This document shows positions 8,064 to 17,162 of a stretch of DNA of 64,000 nucleotides, in pieces (the first letter of the stretch is position 1; the number at the start of each line of letters is the position of its first letter). The notes beneath the pieces were generated by a model. The model was not told the DNA's origin. It worked only from the letters and a program-made list of their open reading frames with translations, and made no database searches. A program made the translations under genes and the position numbers. The DNA lies in the NCBI RefSeq assembly GCF_014358075.1, contig NZ_JACONT010000017.1, positions 21,490-85,489 on the forward strand, written 5' to 3'. Source of the stretch: Sphingomonas albertensis. GTDB lineage: Bacteria; Pseudomonadota; Alphaproteobacteria; Sphingomonadales; Sphingomonadaceae.

Positions 8064-9563
8064 TCAGACGTTCTCGATCCTCAGGACCGGCGCCGTAGCC
8101 GCGCGCGTAGCGCGGCAGGCGTCGGCGTCCTGCGTCAGATCGACGCCGTAGGTCGGGATGATCCTCTTCAAGCCGGGCAACCACGCGTCGTCGGCGAGCT
8201 TGTCCGGGAAGCACCTCTCCAGGACCTCCATCGCGATGAAGGCCGCCGTCGAGGCGCCCGGGGAAGCGCCGAGCAGCGCGACGATCGACTTGTCGGCGGC
8301 GGAGATCAGTTCGGTCCCGAACTCCAGGCGGCCGCCCCGGTCGGTCTTGTCCGGCTTGATGACCTGGACGCGCTGGCCCGCGACCGCCTCCTTCCACTCG
8401 ACGCGCTTGGCGTTCGGGAAGAACTGCTTGAGCGTCTCGAACTGATGCGCCCCCGTCTGCATGACCTGGCCGACGAGGTACTCCGTGAGCTTCAAATTGT
8501 CCTTCGCGACGTTGAGGAGCGGCATCACGTTGTCGGGCGTGATCGAGTGGAACAGGTCGGTCAGGGAACCGTGCTTGAGGAACTTGCTCGAGAAGCCGGC
8601 ATACGGCCCGAAGAGCAGCGACGTCTTTCCAGCGACCACGCGCGTATCGAGGTGCGGGACCGACATGGGAGGCGAACCGCTCGCCGCCTTGCCGTAGACC
8701 TTGGCGTGATGGCGCGAGGTCACCGCGTCGATCTCGCAGCGCAGCCAGATGCCGCTGACCGGAAACCCGCCATAGCCGTCCCCTTCAGGTATGCCGGACT
8801 TCTGGAGGAGTTCGATCGAGGCGCCGCCTGCCCCGATGAACACGAAGCCCGCCGATACGGTCTGCCGCGTTCCGTCGTAGACGTCCTCGATCTCGACGTT
8901 CCACCGTCCGTCGTCCGTCTGCGTCAGATCGACGACCTTGCGGTTGTAGCGCAGATCGAAGTCGGATTGAGCCGTCAGGTGCTTGACGAGCAAATGGGTA
9001 AGCGATCCGTAGTCCACGTCTGACCCGGTGATCATCCGTGTCGCCGCGATCGGCTGGTCCTCGGCTCGGCCCTCGATGATCAGCGGCGCCCATCCAGCGA
9101 TCGTCGCCCGGTCCTCGCTGTACTCCATGCCGTGGTAGCAGTGATGCGCCGACATCGCCTCGTACCGGGCCTTCAGGAACGCGACGTTCTCCACACCCCA
9201 GACGAAGCTCATGTGCGGGCACGGGTGGATGAAGGCGCGAGGATCCGGGATCGCTCCCTTGGTGATGAGGAAGGACCATAGCTGACGCGATATGTCGAAC
9301 TCGGTGTTGACCTTGAGCGCCTCGGAGATGTCGATGCTGCCGTCGGCACGCTGAGGCGTGTAGTTGAGTTCGCAGTTTGCCGCGTGTCCGGTCCCGGCGT
9401 TGTTCCACGCCTCCGAACTCTCCTGCCCGCAGTCGTCGAGCGTCTCGAACATGGCGATCCGCAGCGACGGATCGAGTTCCTTGAGCACGGTGCCGAGAGT
9501 CGCGCTCATGATGCCGGCGCCGATCAGGACGACGTCGGGCTTCGAGGATGTCGGAGTGATCAT
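8064..9563 (-). CDS. mqo: Malate:quinone oxidoreductase
   Basis: This is a 499-aa FAD-dependent peripheral membrane enzyme that oxidises malate to oxaloacetate and passes electrons to quinone. The N-terminal FAD motif is DVVLIGAGIMSATLG, followed by NAGTGHAANCELNYTP, GGFPVSGIWLRC and the C-terminal LLGASPGASTAAFIAMEVLE, all characteristic of Mqo. ATG 9563 is used because it overlaps the upstream cupin stop as ATGA and the Rossmann motif starts directly after. The downstream fumC and poxB also act near the quinone pool and TCA cycle but are 50 kb away. Confidence 0.95.
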   Translation of the reverse strand: MITPTSSKPDVVLIGAGIMSATLGTVLKELDPSLRIAMFETLDDCGQESSEAWNNAGTGHAANCELNYTPQRADGSIDISEALKVNTEFDISRQLWSFLITKGAIPDPRAFIHPCPHMSFVWGVENVAFLKARYEAMSAHHCYHGMEYSEDRATIAGWAPLIIEGRAEDQPIAATRMITGSDVDYGSLTHLLVKHLTAQSDFDLRYNRKVVDLTQTDDGRWNVEIEDVYDGTRQTVSAGFVFIGAGGASIELLQKSGIPEGDGYGGFPVSGIWLRCEIDAVTSRHHAKVYGKAASGSPPMSVPHLDTRVVAGKTSLLFGPYAGFSSKFLKHGSLTDLFHSITPDNVMPLLNVAKDNLKLTEYLVGQVMQTGAHQFETLKQFFPNAKRVEWKEAVAGQRVQVIKPDKTDRGGRLEFGTELISAADKSIVALLGASPGASTAAFIAMEVLERCFPDKLADDAWLPGLKRIIPTYGVDLTQDADACRATRAATAPVLRIENV

Positions 9564-9955
9564 GCCGCGTCTCCCTTCGGCTTGAAGTTCAGTTCGGCGC
9601 CCTCGCGATAGACGACGTAGGCTCTGCACCACGGTTCTTCGCCGATCAGCCGCCACTTGTGACCGCTTCCGCTGTTGTCCTGCGCCAGAAGAACGTCACC
9701 CGGGCGGATGGTGAACGTCGCTCCGGACTTCGTTTCGAATTCGAGCGTACCGGAAAGCGTGATGACGAACCGTGGGACCGGGTCCTGATGCCATTCGAAC
9801 GATCCTCCGGACCGCGTCTCCTGGAACGAGACTGCGACGGCTTCGACCGGCGAGCCGACGAAGTCGCCACGGGCGCCTTCGGTCATCTGGATGCTTCCCT
9901 CTTCGAAGAGGGAGTCACCATCGGAACCGGTCCACATGCGGACGCATCGGATCAT
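9560..9955 (-). CDS. Small single-domain cupin, translationally coupled to mqo
   Basis: This 131-aa protein has one cupin barrel: GGSFEWHQDPVPRFVITLSG (about residues 50-69) supplies one His in motif 1, and GDVLLAQDNSGSGHKW (about 92-107) supplies another in motif 2. The stop codon overlaps the mqo start as ATGA, so the two are almost certainly one operon and translationally coupled. The role is unknown; a regulator or metabolite-binding partner for malate oxidation is inference. The start at ATG 9955 was preferred to a longer frame because the upstream residues are low-complexity and not cupin-like. Confidence 0.8.
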   Translation of the reverse strand: MIRCVRMWTGSDGDSLFEEGSIQMTEGARGDFVGSPVEAVAVSFQETRSGGSFEWHQDPVPRFVITLSGTLEFETKSGATFTIRPGDVLLAQDNSGSGHKWRLIGEEPWCRAYVVYREGAELNFKPKGDAA

Positions 9956-10311
9956 CGAATATCTCCAGGCAGGCTGCGGCGAAATCTGGGTGAGTGCGCT
10001 CGGCGCCTCGTGAGATGCTTCTGCGCGACCGTGGGACCTTCGCGATTGTCGAAATCGAACGCGATTCGGCGCGTTCGGACATAGGCGACGTTTCAACGGG
10101 CCGATCGGCGCTTCTATCGGGGGGTCGATTTCTGACGGGCTGATGCCCCGATCCGGCCCGGACTCGACTACATCGTTTTTTGATCGTTCGGCGGAGGATG
10201 CGACAAGGTTTCCGGCGGCCGTTGTCCTAGTGCAGGTCAACCGATGCTGTGCGTCCGTGGCCTCCTCGAGGAGCGGCATGGCGGCAGAGCAGTTTCATTC
10301 CGGAGTTTGTG
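9956..10311. other. Intergenic region between divergent genes, no gene seen
   Basis: These 356 bp separate the cupin-mqo operon from the divergent MFS gene and should contain both promoters. A T-tract (CATCGTTTTTTG near 10170) is the only visibly atypical sequence. No convincing ORF, hairpin or operator was found. Confidence 0.45.
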
Positions 10312-11508
10312 ATGACGACCGAAGCGCAGATGACATCCGGAGCCGCCGGGACCGGAGGGTCCCTTTCGACGAGCATGACGTTCGCGATGGCGGTTGCCGC
10401 CGGCGTCGCCGTCGCGAACATCTACTACAATCAGCCGATGCTCGGGGTCATGGAGAGGGAGCTCCCCGGCCGAATGACGGGGTTCGTGCCGACAGCGACA
10501 CAGCTCGGGTACGCCGCCGGACTCTTCCTGCTCGTGCCGCTCGGCGACCTGGTCGAACGCAAGCGTCTGATCGTCATCCAGTTCGGTGTGCTGGCTGCCG
10601 CCCTGGTCGCTGCGGCGCTTGCTCCCACCGCGGGCCTGGTGATCCTCGCGTCGCTTCTGCTGGGCGTGGCCTCGACTGTCGCACAGCAGATCGTCCCACT
10701 GGCCGCTCACCTCTCCGCACCCGATCGTCGCGGGGCGACCGTCGGGACCGTGATGTCGGGAGTCCTCTGCGGCATTCTGCTGAGCCGGACTCTTGCCGGG
10801 TTCGTCGCGACGCATGCCGGCTGGCGGGAGATGTTCTGGCTCGGCGTACCGATGGCTCTGGCGGCTGGCGCCTGGATGGCTTGGACGCTGCCGCGCAGTC
10901 GACCGACGACGGATCTCTCCTACGGCCAACTGTTGCGATCGCTGGTCGGGCTGTGGTGCGAGTTCGGTGAACTGCGTCTGGCGGCCATCACGCAGTCGCT
11001 CGTCTTCGCGGCATTCACGGCGTTCTGGACGATACTGGCGTTCCGCCTTCAGGAACCGAGCTTCGGTCTAGGCGCGGACGTGGCGGGGCTCTTCGGCATC
11101 GTGGGTGCGGTGGGCATTCTCGCGGCTCCCCTCGCCGGACGCTATGCGGACAGGAAGGGGCCCCGCCCGGTCATAGCGCTCGGGGCCGCCCTCACCCTCG
11201 TCTCCTGGATACTGTTCGGCCTATGGACGTCGATCGCCGGGATGATCGTCGGCGTGATCGTACTCGACTTCGCGGTGCAGAGCGCGCTCGTTTCCAACCA
11301 ACACGTCGTCTACGCGCTGAGACCCGAAGCACGTGCACGACTGAACACGATCTTCATGGGCGGGATGTTCGTCGGAGGGGCAGCCGGATCCGCTGCCGCC
11401 ACCCAGGCCTGGACCGCGGCCGGTTGGTTCGGGGTCTCCGTTCTCGGGGCCGTACTGGCGCTCTGCGCCACCGTGATCCAGTGCGTGAGCCTGCTCCGCA
11501 GACGCTGA
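10312..11508 (+). CDS. MFS transporter, 12-helix family
   Basis: This is a 398-aa inner-membrane protein with about 12 hydrophobic segments. The first helix ends in [11 protein letters not shown] and the helix 2-3 loop is [12 protein letters not shown]; repeats of this arrangement occur at the second half ([11 protein letters not shown]). The VANIYYNQP signature is common in bacterial MFS exporters of the YgaY/YbcL-like group whose substrates are mostly unknown. ATG 10312 was chosen because hydrophobic sequence follows soon after and the longer upstream frame is Arg/Trp-rich. Confidence 0.85.
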   Translation: MTTEAQMTSGAAGTGGSLSTSMTFAMAVAAGVAVANIYYNQPMLGVMERELPGRMTGFVPTATQLGYAAGLFLLVPLGDLVERKRLIVIQFGVLAAALVAAALAPTAGLVILASLLLGVASTVAQQIVPLAAHLSAPDRRGATVGTVMSGVLCGILLSRTLAGFVATHAGWREMFWLGVPMALAAGAWMAWTLPRSRPTTDLSYGQLLRSLVGLWCEFGELRLAAITQSLVFAAFTAFWTILAFRLQEPSFGLGADVAGLFGIVGAVGILAAPLAGRYADRKGPRPVIALGAALTLVSWILFGLWTSIAGMIVGVIVLDFAVQSALVSNQHVVYALRPEARARLNTIFMGGMFVGGAAGSAAATQAWTAAGWFGVSVLGAVLALCATVIQCVSLLRRR

Positions 11509-11663
11509 CGAGTGCGGCGACCAAGTCGGCCGTACCCGAGAACGCGACCGCTGCCTCGTGAAGGTCGTCGAGCGTCCGGCCAGCGCCTGAGGCCGGCGAA
11601 GCGTGTCGAAAGGCGCGATGCCTCGCGTGCCAGACTCTTCCATGTCGAGGGACACTTCGAGAC

Positions 11664-11679
11664 CTATACCATCGTATAG
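11664..11679. promoter_or_regulatory. Perfect CTATAC-N4-GTATAG inverted repeat upstream of a regulator gene
   Basis: CTATAC (11664-11669) and GTATAG (11674-11679) flank the spacer CATC. It stands out in GC-rich DNA, about 115 bp upstream of the winged-helix/NTPase regulator start. It could be an operator or overlap an AT-rich promoter element; no binding protein is known from the sequence. Confidence 0.35.
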
Positions 11680-11793
11680 TCGCGCTGGTTGCGCACAAGG
11701 CTCTAGTCACGACGGACCGGAAGACGGCGGGCAACCGGGCCCGGACGTATCCCGTGTGGTGCCCAGGCATCTGGCGGCAGTGGAGATCGGCAC

Positions 11794-14277
11794 GTGAACG
11801 ATAGTGCGGTCCATTACCGCTTCGGACGTTTTCAGCTCATCCTTCCGCAGTTGACGCTCACCCGCGATGGAGAGTCGGTGAAGCTCGGGGGGCGCGCCCT
11901 CAACCTGCTCGCCGTGCTGGCCGAGGCGAATGGTTCGCTGGTGACGCGACTCTCGCTGCTCGAGAGCGTCTGGCCTGGTCAGGCGATCGACGAAAGCGCG
12001 ATCCGGGTCCACCTGTCCGCGGTTCGCAAGGCGCTCGCGGAGGGCGGCGCCGGCGAAAGCGCGATCGTGAACGAAGCGGGACGCGGATACCGGCTGGCGC
12101 TCCCGGTGGTTCGAGAGGCGCACGGTCGCGTTGACGAAGCGCCGATCGTGTCGACAGGCGCAACCGTCGCAACGCCGCTGCCTGTCCGCCTCGGATCGGT
12201 CTGGGGTCGCGACGCGATCGTTGCGGCGCTGGCGGATGAACTCGGCCGGCGGAGGTTCATCACGATCGCCGGCCCGGGTGGAATCGGCAAGACGACCGCC
12301 GCTCTGCAGATCGCAGCACTGGTCAGCCGGGATGCCGGATCAACGGCTTGCTTCGTGGACCTGGCGCCCGTTGACGATTCCGCGAACGTGGAGGCGGTCG
12401 TAGCTTCGGCGCTGGGCCTGCCGCCCTCCGGCGGGGATCTTCTGGATCGCATCTCGGCCTCGGGTTCGGCGATGCCGACGCTCCTTCTCTTCGACAACTG
12501 CGAACAGGTCGTCGACGCGGCGGCTGGCGTCGTCGAGGACCTTCTTCGCACCATTCCGTCGCTGTCCGTGCTTGCGACGAGCCGGGAACCGCTGCGCGCC
12601 GAAGGTGAATGGGTGCACCGTCTGGCGGCCCTGGATTTTCCGGCGGTGGAGGACGAACTCGATCTGGACGCGGAGCGGACCTATCCTGCGGTCGCCCTGT
12701 TCGGCGAGCGGGCAAGCGCGGTCAACGGCGCCTTCCGGTTGGGTCCCGATACCATGCCGGCCGTGATCGAGATCTGCCGGAAGCTCGACGGCATGCCTCT
12801 TGCGATCGAATTCGCCGCGGCACGCTGCGATCTCATGGATCCCAGGCTGATAGCGGCCGGTTTGGACGACCGGTTCGGGCTCCTGACCCGGGGGAGACGG
12901 ACCGCCCTCCCCCGCCACAAGACGCTGCGGGCGGTCCTGGACTGGAGCTACATGCTCCTTGAACCGACCGCGCAGCGACTGCTCGATCGGCTTTCGCTGT
13001 TCCGGTCGGGCTTCGACGCGGACGCGGCGATGGCGACGGCGGTCGGCGCCGGCCTGTCACCGTCGGCCGCCCGCGACGCGCTCGCGGATCTCGTGGCCAA
13101 GTCGCTCGTCGGCGGCGTGACGAGTTCACGGGGCGTGCGGTTCCGACTGCTGGACACCACACGGCACTACGGACTGGAGCGGCTGGATGAACGCGGAGAG
13201 GGCGCAGAAGCCAGACGCGTGCACGCCGACCATCTGCTGAGCGTCTTCGAGAACAGCGCGGCCGCCTGGGAGGGCAAGGCCCCGAGGGAGTGGCTGACGG
13301 CGTACATCGGGCATATCGAGGACGTCCGTGGTTCGCTGCTCTGGGCGAACGGTGAAGGGCGCGCGCCTGCGCTGGCCGTCGAACTCCTGATCGCGAGTGC
13401 CGCCCTATGGTTCCACCTCTCGCTGCCCCGTGAGTTCCTGGTGCATGCGGAGACCGCCATCGCCGCGATGGGCGGCGGCGCCGTGGATGGCGGACTGCAG
13501 ATCGAGCTGCTCTCCGCCTACGGCCATGCCTTGTGGCATACGCGGGGCCCCGTTGCCGAAATGCGGGACGCCTTCGTCCGCGCGATGGCCTTGGCGGAAG
13601 CGACTGGATCGGATGCATTGGCCTTGCGTGCGCTGTGGGGCGTCTGGGCTTACCACATACTCGCCGGCGACTATCCTGACAGCCTGCCGCTCGCCCGGCG
13701 CTTCGCCGATGCCGTCGGTCCCGAAGGTGATCTCGCGGGCCGCCAGACGGGCGCCCACATGCTCGCCCTGTCGTACCATTTCGCCGGCGACCACGACGCG
13801 GCGGCCTCTCACCTCGACGACGTATTGGCCGGCGACGACGTTCCCGAACGGGCCAATCACGCGAACCATGCTCAGGTAGACGGCAAGATCGCGGCGATGA
13901 GCCTCATGATGCGCCTGCGTTGGCTGCGCGACGGCGATATCGCCGGAGCGTTGGAACTGGCCTGCGCCTGCGCGGACGATGCGGTGCAGATCGATCATGC
14001 CCTGTCGTCCTGCTACGGCCTGGCCATCGGGTGCATTCCCGTAGCGATCGCCGCAGGGAACACGGCACTCGCGCGCGAATGGATCGCGGTCTTGGCGGAC
14101 CATACCGGGCGACATGGGCTAGATCACTGGGCGACGTTCGTCGCAGGTTATCGACACGCGCTGGATGATGGCGAAGTCCTGGCCGAAGGTACCAGGATGC
14201 AGCGGGAGATGTTCGAAGTCGCTGCCGACGGATTCGCCGAAGTCGCCTGGAACCGCGCCGTGAAGGCGTCGGCTTAA
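11794..14277 (+). CDS. Winged-helix DNA-binding / STAND-type NTPase regulator
   Basis: This is an 827-aa protein. Residues 1-100 form an OmpR-like winged helix (LGGRALNLLAVLAEANGSLV, ESVWPGQ, IRVHLSAVRKAL, GRGYRLA). The NTPase follows with Walker A GPGGIGKTT (about 162-170), Walker B LLLFDNCEQV (about 231), a sensor TSREPL, and GMPLAIEFAAAR (about 332). The C-terminal 350 residues are helical and TPR-like. No receiver domain is present. STAND regulators of this kind switch on ATP-dependent oligomerisation after sensing a ligand through the TPR part. It lies between an MFS exporter and an AraC gene, which may be targets. Confidence 0.88.
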   Translation: MNDSAVHYRFGRFQLILPQLTLTRDGESVKLGGRALNLLAVLAEANGSLVTRLSLLESVWPGQAIDESAIRVHLSAVRKALAEGGAGESAIVNEAGRGYRLALPVVREAHGRVDEAPIVSTGATVATPLPVRLGSVWGRDAIVAALADELGRRRFITIAGPGGIGKTTAALQIAALVSRDAGSTACFVDLAPVDDSANVEAVVASALGLPPSGGDLLDRISASGSAMPTLLLFDNCEQVVDAAAGVVEDLLRTIPSLSVLATSREPLRAEGEWVHRLAALDFPAVEDELDLDAERTYPAVALFGERASAVNGAFRLGPDTMPAVIEICRKLDGMPLAIEFAAARCDLMDPRLIAAGLDDRFGLLTRGRRTALPRHKTLRAVLDWSYMLLEPTAQRLLDRLSLFRSGFDADAAMATAVGAGLSPSAARDALADLVAKSLVGGVTSSRGVRFRLLDTTRHYGLERLDERGEGAEARRVHADHLLSVFENSAAAWEGKAPREWLTAYIGHIEDVRGSLLWANGEGRAPALAVELLIASAALWFHLSLPREFLVHAETAIAAMGGGAVDGGLQIELLSAYGHALWHTRGPVAEMRDAFVRAMALAEATGSDALALRALWGVWAYHILAGDYPDSLPLARRFADAVGPEGDLAGRQTGAHMLALSYHFAGDHDAAASHLDDVLAGDDVPERANHANHAQVDGKIAAMSLMMRLRWLRDGDIAGALELACACADDAVQIDHALSSCYGLAIGCIPVAIAAGNTALAREWIAVLADHTGRHGLDHWATFVAGYRHALDDGEVLAEGTRMQREMFEVAADGFAEVAWNRAVKASA

Positions 14278-14375
14278 CACCTCTTCCCAACGCTTAACTC
14301 ACGCCCCCGTCCGGGGCGCGGCATCATGCCTCCATCAAGCCGGTCCGACGGATCGGCGCTTGGAGGATAGAGATC

Positions 14376-14906
14376 ATGACCGCACACGCCATCCAGGAAG
14401 CCGACAGCACGCCGTTCGCCATCCTTGCCGCTATGCTGGAGGACGCAGCCAATTCGATCGACCGCGACATCGGTTTCGCGCTCGATCGCATCGTGGCCGT
14501 CCGCGACATGCTGCTCGGCCGTCAGTCGAAGGCGGTGCCTCAGCCGGAATCGGGTGGCCTCGCGCCCTGGCAGGCGCGTCAGGTCGCCGCCTACGTCGAC
14601 GCCCATCTGGACGTGACGATCTCCAATGACGACCTGGCCGCCGTCGCACGTCTGAGCACCGGCCATTTCTGCCGCGCGTTCCGCCAGACCTTCGGTACGA
14701 CCCCACACGCCTTCGTCATGCAGCGGCGGGTGGACAACGCGTCGACGATGATGATGCGCAGCAGCGAACCGCTTGCCATCATCGCGGCGGCCTGCGGCTT
14801 CACCGACCAGGCGCATCTCAGCCGCCTCTTCCGCCGCATGAAGGGCGACTCGCCTGCTACGTGGCGTCGTCAGTATGCGGCCCGCCCACTCGCCCTTGCC
14901 GCCTGA
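14376..14906 (+). CDS. AraC family transcriptional regulator, short form
   Basis: This 176-aa protein has a C-terminal AraC double helix-turn-helix: VAAYVDAHLD, LAAVARLSTGHFCRAFRQTFG, TPHAFVMQRRVDNA and AACGFTDQAHLSRLFRRMKG. The N-terminal 65 residues are helical and have no cupin-type sensor, so ligand sensing is doubtful. A paralogue at 44555-45115 shares the plan, including LxPWQxxxV before the first HTH and GHFCRAF. It lies 98 bp after the STAND regulator and 20 bp before an alpha/beta-hydrolase-like gene, which it may control. Confidence 0.88.
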   Translation: MTAHAIQEADSTPFAILAAMLEDAANSIDRDIGFALDRIVAVRDMLLGRQSKAVPQPESGGLAPWQARQVAAYVDAHLDVTISNDDLAAVARLSTGHFCRAFRQTFGTTPHAFVMQRRVDNASTMMMRSSEPLAIIAAACGFTDQAHLSRLFRRMKGDSPATWRRQYAARPLALAA

Positions 14907-14926
14907 TCCCGGACAGGAGAGCGGTC

Positions 14927-15811
14927 ATGACTTCGACCCACACTCGGATCGATCGAGACGTGCTGGTAGCGGCATCGCATCATCACCCCACGCTCGATCC
15001 GGTCGTTCAGACCTTTCTCGATCGCTGCGGCGAAGGCCAAGCCGTCGACGGTCCTCTCAATGATGATCGCCACACCGACTACGACGTGTTTCGACCCCAG
15101 GGCGACGGAGCACGAACCGTTCCGGTCATCGTCTACATCCATGCGGGATCGTCGAAAGATCGGGCCGAGGCGCTTCAGGGTCTCGCCGATCGCTCCGGCG
15201 CCGCAGTGCTGCCGGTCGCGATCGAACCGAATGCGGGTCCCGCCGCCTCCGAACGGCGGGTGAACGACCGGTTGGCGTCGCTCGCCTCTGCGACCCCATG
15301 CCTGATTGACCCGTCCCGGCTAACCTTCGCGGGTGATGGTCTGGGCGCGCTGTCCGCTCTCGCGTGTGCGGGCGGCCCGCCCGGCGCCGGCGTTCGGCCG
15401 TCGCTGCTCGTGCTAGTCACCCCGGTGTTCGGACCTCCCGCAAGCGGGTTCAGCACGCACCGGATGAATGAAGCGGCTGCCGATGCGTGCACACGGAGCG
15501 GGATTACCCTGACTGGTCCTGTCGGTTGGCCAGCCGACCGGTCCCGCGACTGGCTTAGGCGACTGCCTCCGATCCTGCTGCTTACGGCAGAGATCGACCC
15601 GTTCCGCGACGGAGCGGAAGACTTTGCGCGCAGGATGATGGCGACGGAGCACGAGATTTCCGCACACCGGAGCCTGGGCATGATTCACGACTTCTCGTGG
15701 CTTCCACCGCTTGTGCACGCCCGCGGCGCCCTCGACGCTCAGCGCCTCATGGCCAGCGCGGTCGGCGAGGCATTCTGCTTCGCGACCAACTCGGACGCCC
15801 ACACGTGCTGA
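14927..15811 (+). CDS. Alpha/beta-hydrolase-fold protein lacking the nucleophile Ser (predicted pseudoenzyme)
   Basis: This 294-aa protein matches the Aes/HSL-type esterase fold. The oxyanion-hole region is VYIHAGSS (69-76; usual HGGG), and the acid and base of the triad are present as DPFRD (Asp224) and GMIHDF (His254). At the nucleophile elbow the usual GDSAGG reads GDGLGA (136-141), so the catalytic Ser is Gly138; the codon is GGT. Loss of both the oxyanion glycines and the nucleophile argues against hydrolysis. A ligand-binding role is inferred. The ribosome-binding site is AGGAGAG. It follows an AraC gene by 20 bp and precedes a LysR gene. Confidence 0.75.
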   Translation: MTSTHTRIDRDVLVAASHHHPTLDPVVQTFLDRCGEGQAVDGPLNDDRHTDYDVFRPQGDGARTVPVIVYIHAGSSKDRAEALQGLADRSGAAVLPVAIEPNAGPAASERRVNDRLASLASATPCLIDPSRLTFAGDGLGALSALACAGGPPGAGVRPSLLVLVTPVFGPPASGFSTHRMNEAAADACTRSGITLTGPVGWPADRSRDWLRRLPPILLLTAEIDPFRDGAEDFARRMMATEHEISAHRSLGMIHDFSWLPPLVHARGALDAQRLMASAVGEAFCFATNSDAHTC

Positions 15812-16000
15812 CGCCTTCCGACCGTGTCGTCGGACTGCTGCTACCTGTTCCGACACGTATCGAGTGTTCGAATGTCGTTGGCCACCCGTTCGAGGCATCG
15901 CATCAACCTTACGGCAGCAGTTCGAAATGCTGGACTGACGCCGCTCCGATCGAGGTGCATGGTCGGATCGAGACGACGTAGTGCGATAGGACGGGCAAAG

Positions 16001-16915
16001 ATGGACAACAGAATCGGCGAGCTTCAGGTCTTCCTTCGGGTAGTCGAGACCGGGAGCTTCTCCGAGGCGGGCCGAGCGTTGTTGACGACCCCCTCCACCG
16101 TGAGCAAGCTGATCGCGCGGATGGAGGCGAGGCTCGGTGTTCGGCTGATGGAGCGTTCGACGCGCAAGCTTTCTCTGACCGACGAAGGCAAGTCGGTCTA
16201 CGAACGCGGCAAAGCCCTAGTCGCGAACTTCGAGGAACTCGAACTCGACATCGCCAAGGGCGCCAGTCAGGCACGCGGGACCGTCAGGGTGAACGCGTCT
16301 ATCGGTTTCGGCACGATGGGACTGGTACCGTTGCTTCCGGAGTTCTGGTATGCCCACCCCAACATCGTCGTCGACCTCTCCGTATCCGACGAACTGGTCG
16401 ACCTGTATCTCGACAGGACGGACATCGCGTTCCGGATCGGCACTCTCGTGGACTCGAACCTGATCTCGCGCCGGATCGGTGCGGCGCAGAGGAAGATCGT
16501 GGCCTCTCCCGCCTACCTCGAGCGTCACGGCACGCCACGTGCGGTCGAGGATCTCGACCGGCACAACTGCCTGGGATTCAACTTCCGCCGCGCGGCGCCC
16601 GTCTGGCCGCTGAGGGAAGCGGGCGCCGTCGTGAACCGCACGGTGCGCGGGAACTTCCTGACCAACAACGGCGGCACTGTGCGGCATCTCGCGATCGCCG
16701 GCGCCGGCCTGGCACGCCTGGGCGAGTATCACGTCCGTGACGACATTGCGGACGGCCGTCTGGTGGAGGTCCTTGCGGAAGCCGGATGTGGCGACGAGGA
16801 AGATGTAAATGCGCTCTACATCGGCGGCCCGCTGATGCCTCAACGTGTCCGTCTGTTCCTCGACTTCTTCGTGCCCCGGCTTCAGCAGTTCATCGCCGGC
16901 GACCTCCGCCGCTGA
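16001..16915 (+). CDS. LysR family transcriptional regulator
   Basis: This 304-aa protein has an N-terminal winged helix (LQVFLRVVETGSFSEAGR, TPSTVSKLIARMEARLG, RLMERSTRKLSLTDEG) followed by a periplasmic-binding-protein-like effector domain from about residue 90. Length and layout are standard. ATG 16001 sits at the start of the domain; the 59 residues of open frame before it are not HTH-like. It is transcribed in the same direction as the preceding hydrolase-like gene with a 189-bp gap, and faces the aldo/keto reductase, so neither is an obvious divergent target. Confidence 0.92.
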   Translation: MDNRIGELQVFLRVVETGSFSEAGRALLTTPSTVSKLIARMEARLGVRLMERSTRKLSLTDEGKSVYERGKALVANFEELELDIAKGASQARGTVRVNASIGFGTMGLVPLLPEFWYAHPNIVVDLSVSDELVDLYLDRTDIAFRIGTLVDSNLISRRIGAAQRKIVASPAYLERHGTPRAVEDLDRHNCLGFNFRRAAPVWPLREAGAVVNRTVRGNFLTNNGGTVRHLAIAGAGLARLGEYHVRDDIADGRLVEVLAEAGCGDEEDVNALYIGGPLMPQRVRLFLDFFVPRLQQFIAGDLRR

Positions 16916-17162
16916 TCCCCGTCCGCCGGCAAGGGACCTGCCGATGTCCACGCGGTCGAACAATACCTGGGCGCCGCACGCAGGATGCGGCTAGCGACAC
17001 CGGTCAGCCGGTGCTCGCGTACTCTCGATTCCGAGCGTGGCAGGCTGCGCGACAGGCACCGAAAAGCCGGACGCGTTCACCCCGGTCATTCTATACGGCG
17101 GACATCGCGGATGTGACGGCCCCGCCCCTACTTGGCGTGGGTGCGGAACCGTCGCCATCGTA

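Noticed and set aside
16998..17013. CACCGG-TCAG-CCGGTG inverted repeat between LysR and aldo/keto reductase genes
   Set aside because: Only 6 bp and no U-tract; such GC repeats are frequent by chance here, although the convergent position fits a terminator.
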